DNA of 64,000 nt from Corythoichthys intestinalis (Eukaryota; Chordata; Actinopteri; Syngnathiformes; Syngnathidae): the NCBI RefSeq assembly GCF_030265065.1, contig NC_080407.1, positions 54,601,666-54,665,665 of the forward strand, written 5' to 3'. The notes under the pieces are model-generated. The model was not told where the DNA came from and did no database searches. It worked only from the letters and a program-made list of their open reading frames with translations. Position numbers and translations under genes: made by a program. Numbering within the stretch: the first letter of the stretch is position 1; every line of letters begins with the position of its first letter. Positions 63,661-64,000 of the stretch are shown here, in pieces.

Positions 63661-64000
63661 CATAGCCGTCAATGGCATAACCTGACTTGGGTGTCAGTTG
63701 AATGTCAATGCGCTATAATGGTAAGCGGATGGCCAAAAATCACAGCCGCACATGTTTTTCTGCCATTTAAAATGAATGGAAAATTTGGAGGTGCATAGCC
63801 GTCAATGGCAACGCCTGAGTTGGGTGCCAGTTGAATATCAATGCGCTGTAACGTATAGTGCATGGTTAAAAAATTTTTTAAAAATTGCCATTTAAATGAA
63901 TGGAAAAATTGGACGTGTATAGATGTCAAGGGCGTGGATGTGCATGGCCTGCAAAACGGCCATATACCCCAAAAATGCCACAAACCAAAATCCATTTTGC
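63660..64000 (+). repeat. Flank of the GCCACATGGC element, facing outward
   Basis: Matches 5650-5830: GCCGTCAATGGCATAACCTG, TGACTTGGGTGTCAGTTGAA, CATGTTTTTCTGCCATTTAA and GGATGTGCATGGCCTGCAAA. It then enters TGCCACAAACCAAAATCCAT, the start of another array in the opposite orientation to 63040-63660, cut by the window end. The two arrays are therefore head to head across this flank. Confidence 0.7.

Overview
This is vertebrate nuclear DNA, most likely from a percomorph teleost fish. The evidence is short GT-AG introns, CpG-rich gene starts, and a heavy load of small hAT-, Tc1- and Harbinger-type elements and minisatellites typical of fish. A syngnathiform (pipefish/seahorse) source is possible because a short dispersed motif around GGACGTCTATGGCTGTCAAT recurs more than ten times, but that guess rests on memory. 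There is nothing prokaryotic here, no CRISPR array and no recognisable RNA gene.

Layout. 1-293 (-): first two coding exons of fhdc1, running off the left edge. 300-8800: gene-free and repeat-rich (a ~340-bp satellite, hAT-type elements with visible 8-bp target duplications, a GCCACATGGC array). 8828-13728 (-): complete hdac8, 11 exons, 375 aa. 13.7-16 kb: divergent hdac8/phka1 upstream interval, holding seven copies of a ~170-bp tandem repeat. 15985-30049 (+): complete phka1, 34 exons, 1248 aa, with four small in-frame exons that look like cassette exons. 30.1-35.3 kb: two large repeat arrays. 35311-37603 (-): complete ache (acetylcholinesterase, T-tail form), 8 coding exons, 603 aa. 37.8-46 kb: repeats, a CpG-rich island that may be a noncoding ache exon, a LINE remnant and a Tc1-type element. 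46049-57461 (-): an 18-exon SH3/TPR gene best called sh3tc1, 1252 aa. 57.5-60 kb: nested repeats. 60464-62196 (+): complete rnf150 (RING-H2 E3 ligase), 6 exons, 434 aa. 62.8-64 kb: repeat array.

Every gene model was joined by hand from GT-AG boundaries with reading phase kept across every junction. Total lengths fall close to what I recall of the human proteins: HDAC8 377, PHKA1 1223, AChE 614, RNF150 438. The genes do not form one pathway. From memory, FHDC1, SH3TC1 and RNF150 lie on human chromosome 4, HDAC8 and PHKA1 are neighbours on the X, and ACHE is on chromosome 7, so the window joins pieces of several human linkage groups.

I see no new gene system. The most unusual content is structural: transposons carrying internal tandem arrays, Tc1-type elements that exist as head-to-head inverted derivatives, one such centre amplified into a tandem array, hAT-in-hAT nesting, and transposon sequence lying within about 20-30 bases of functional splice acceptors.
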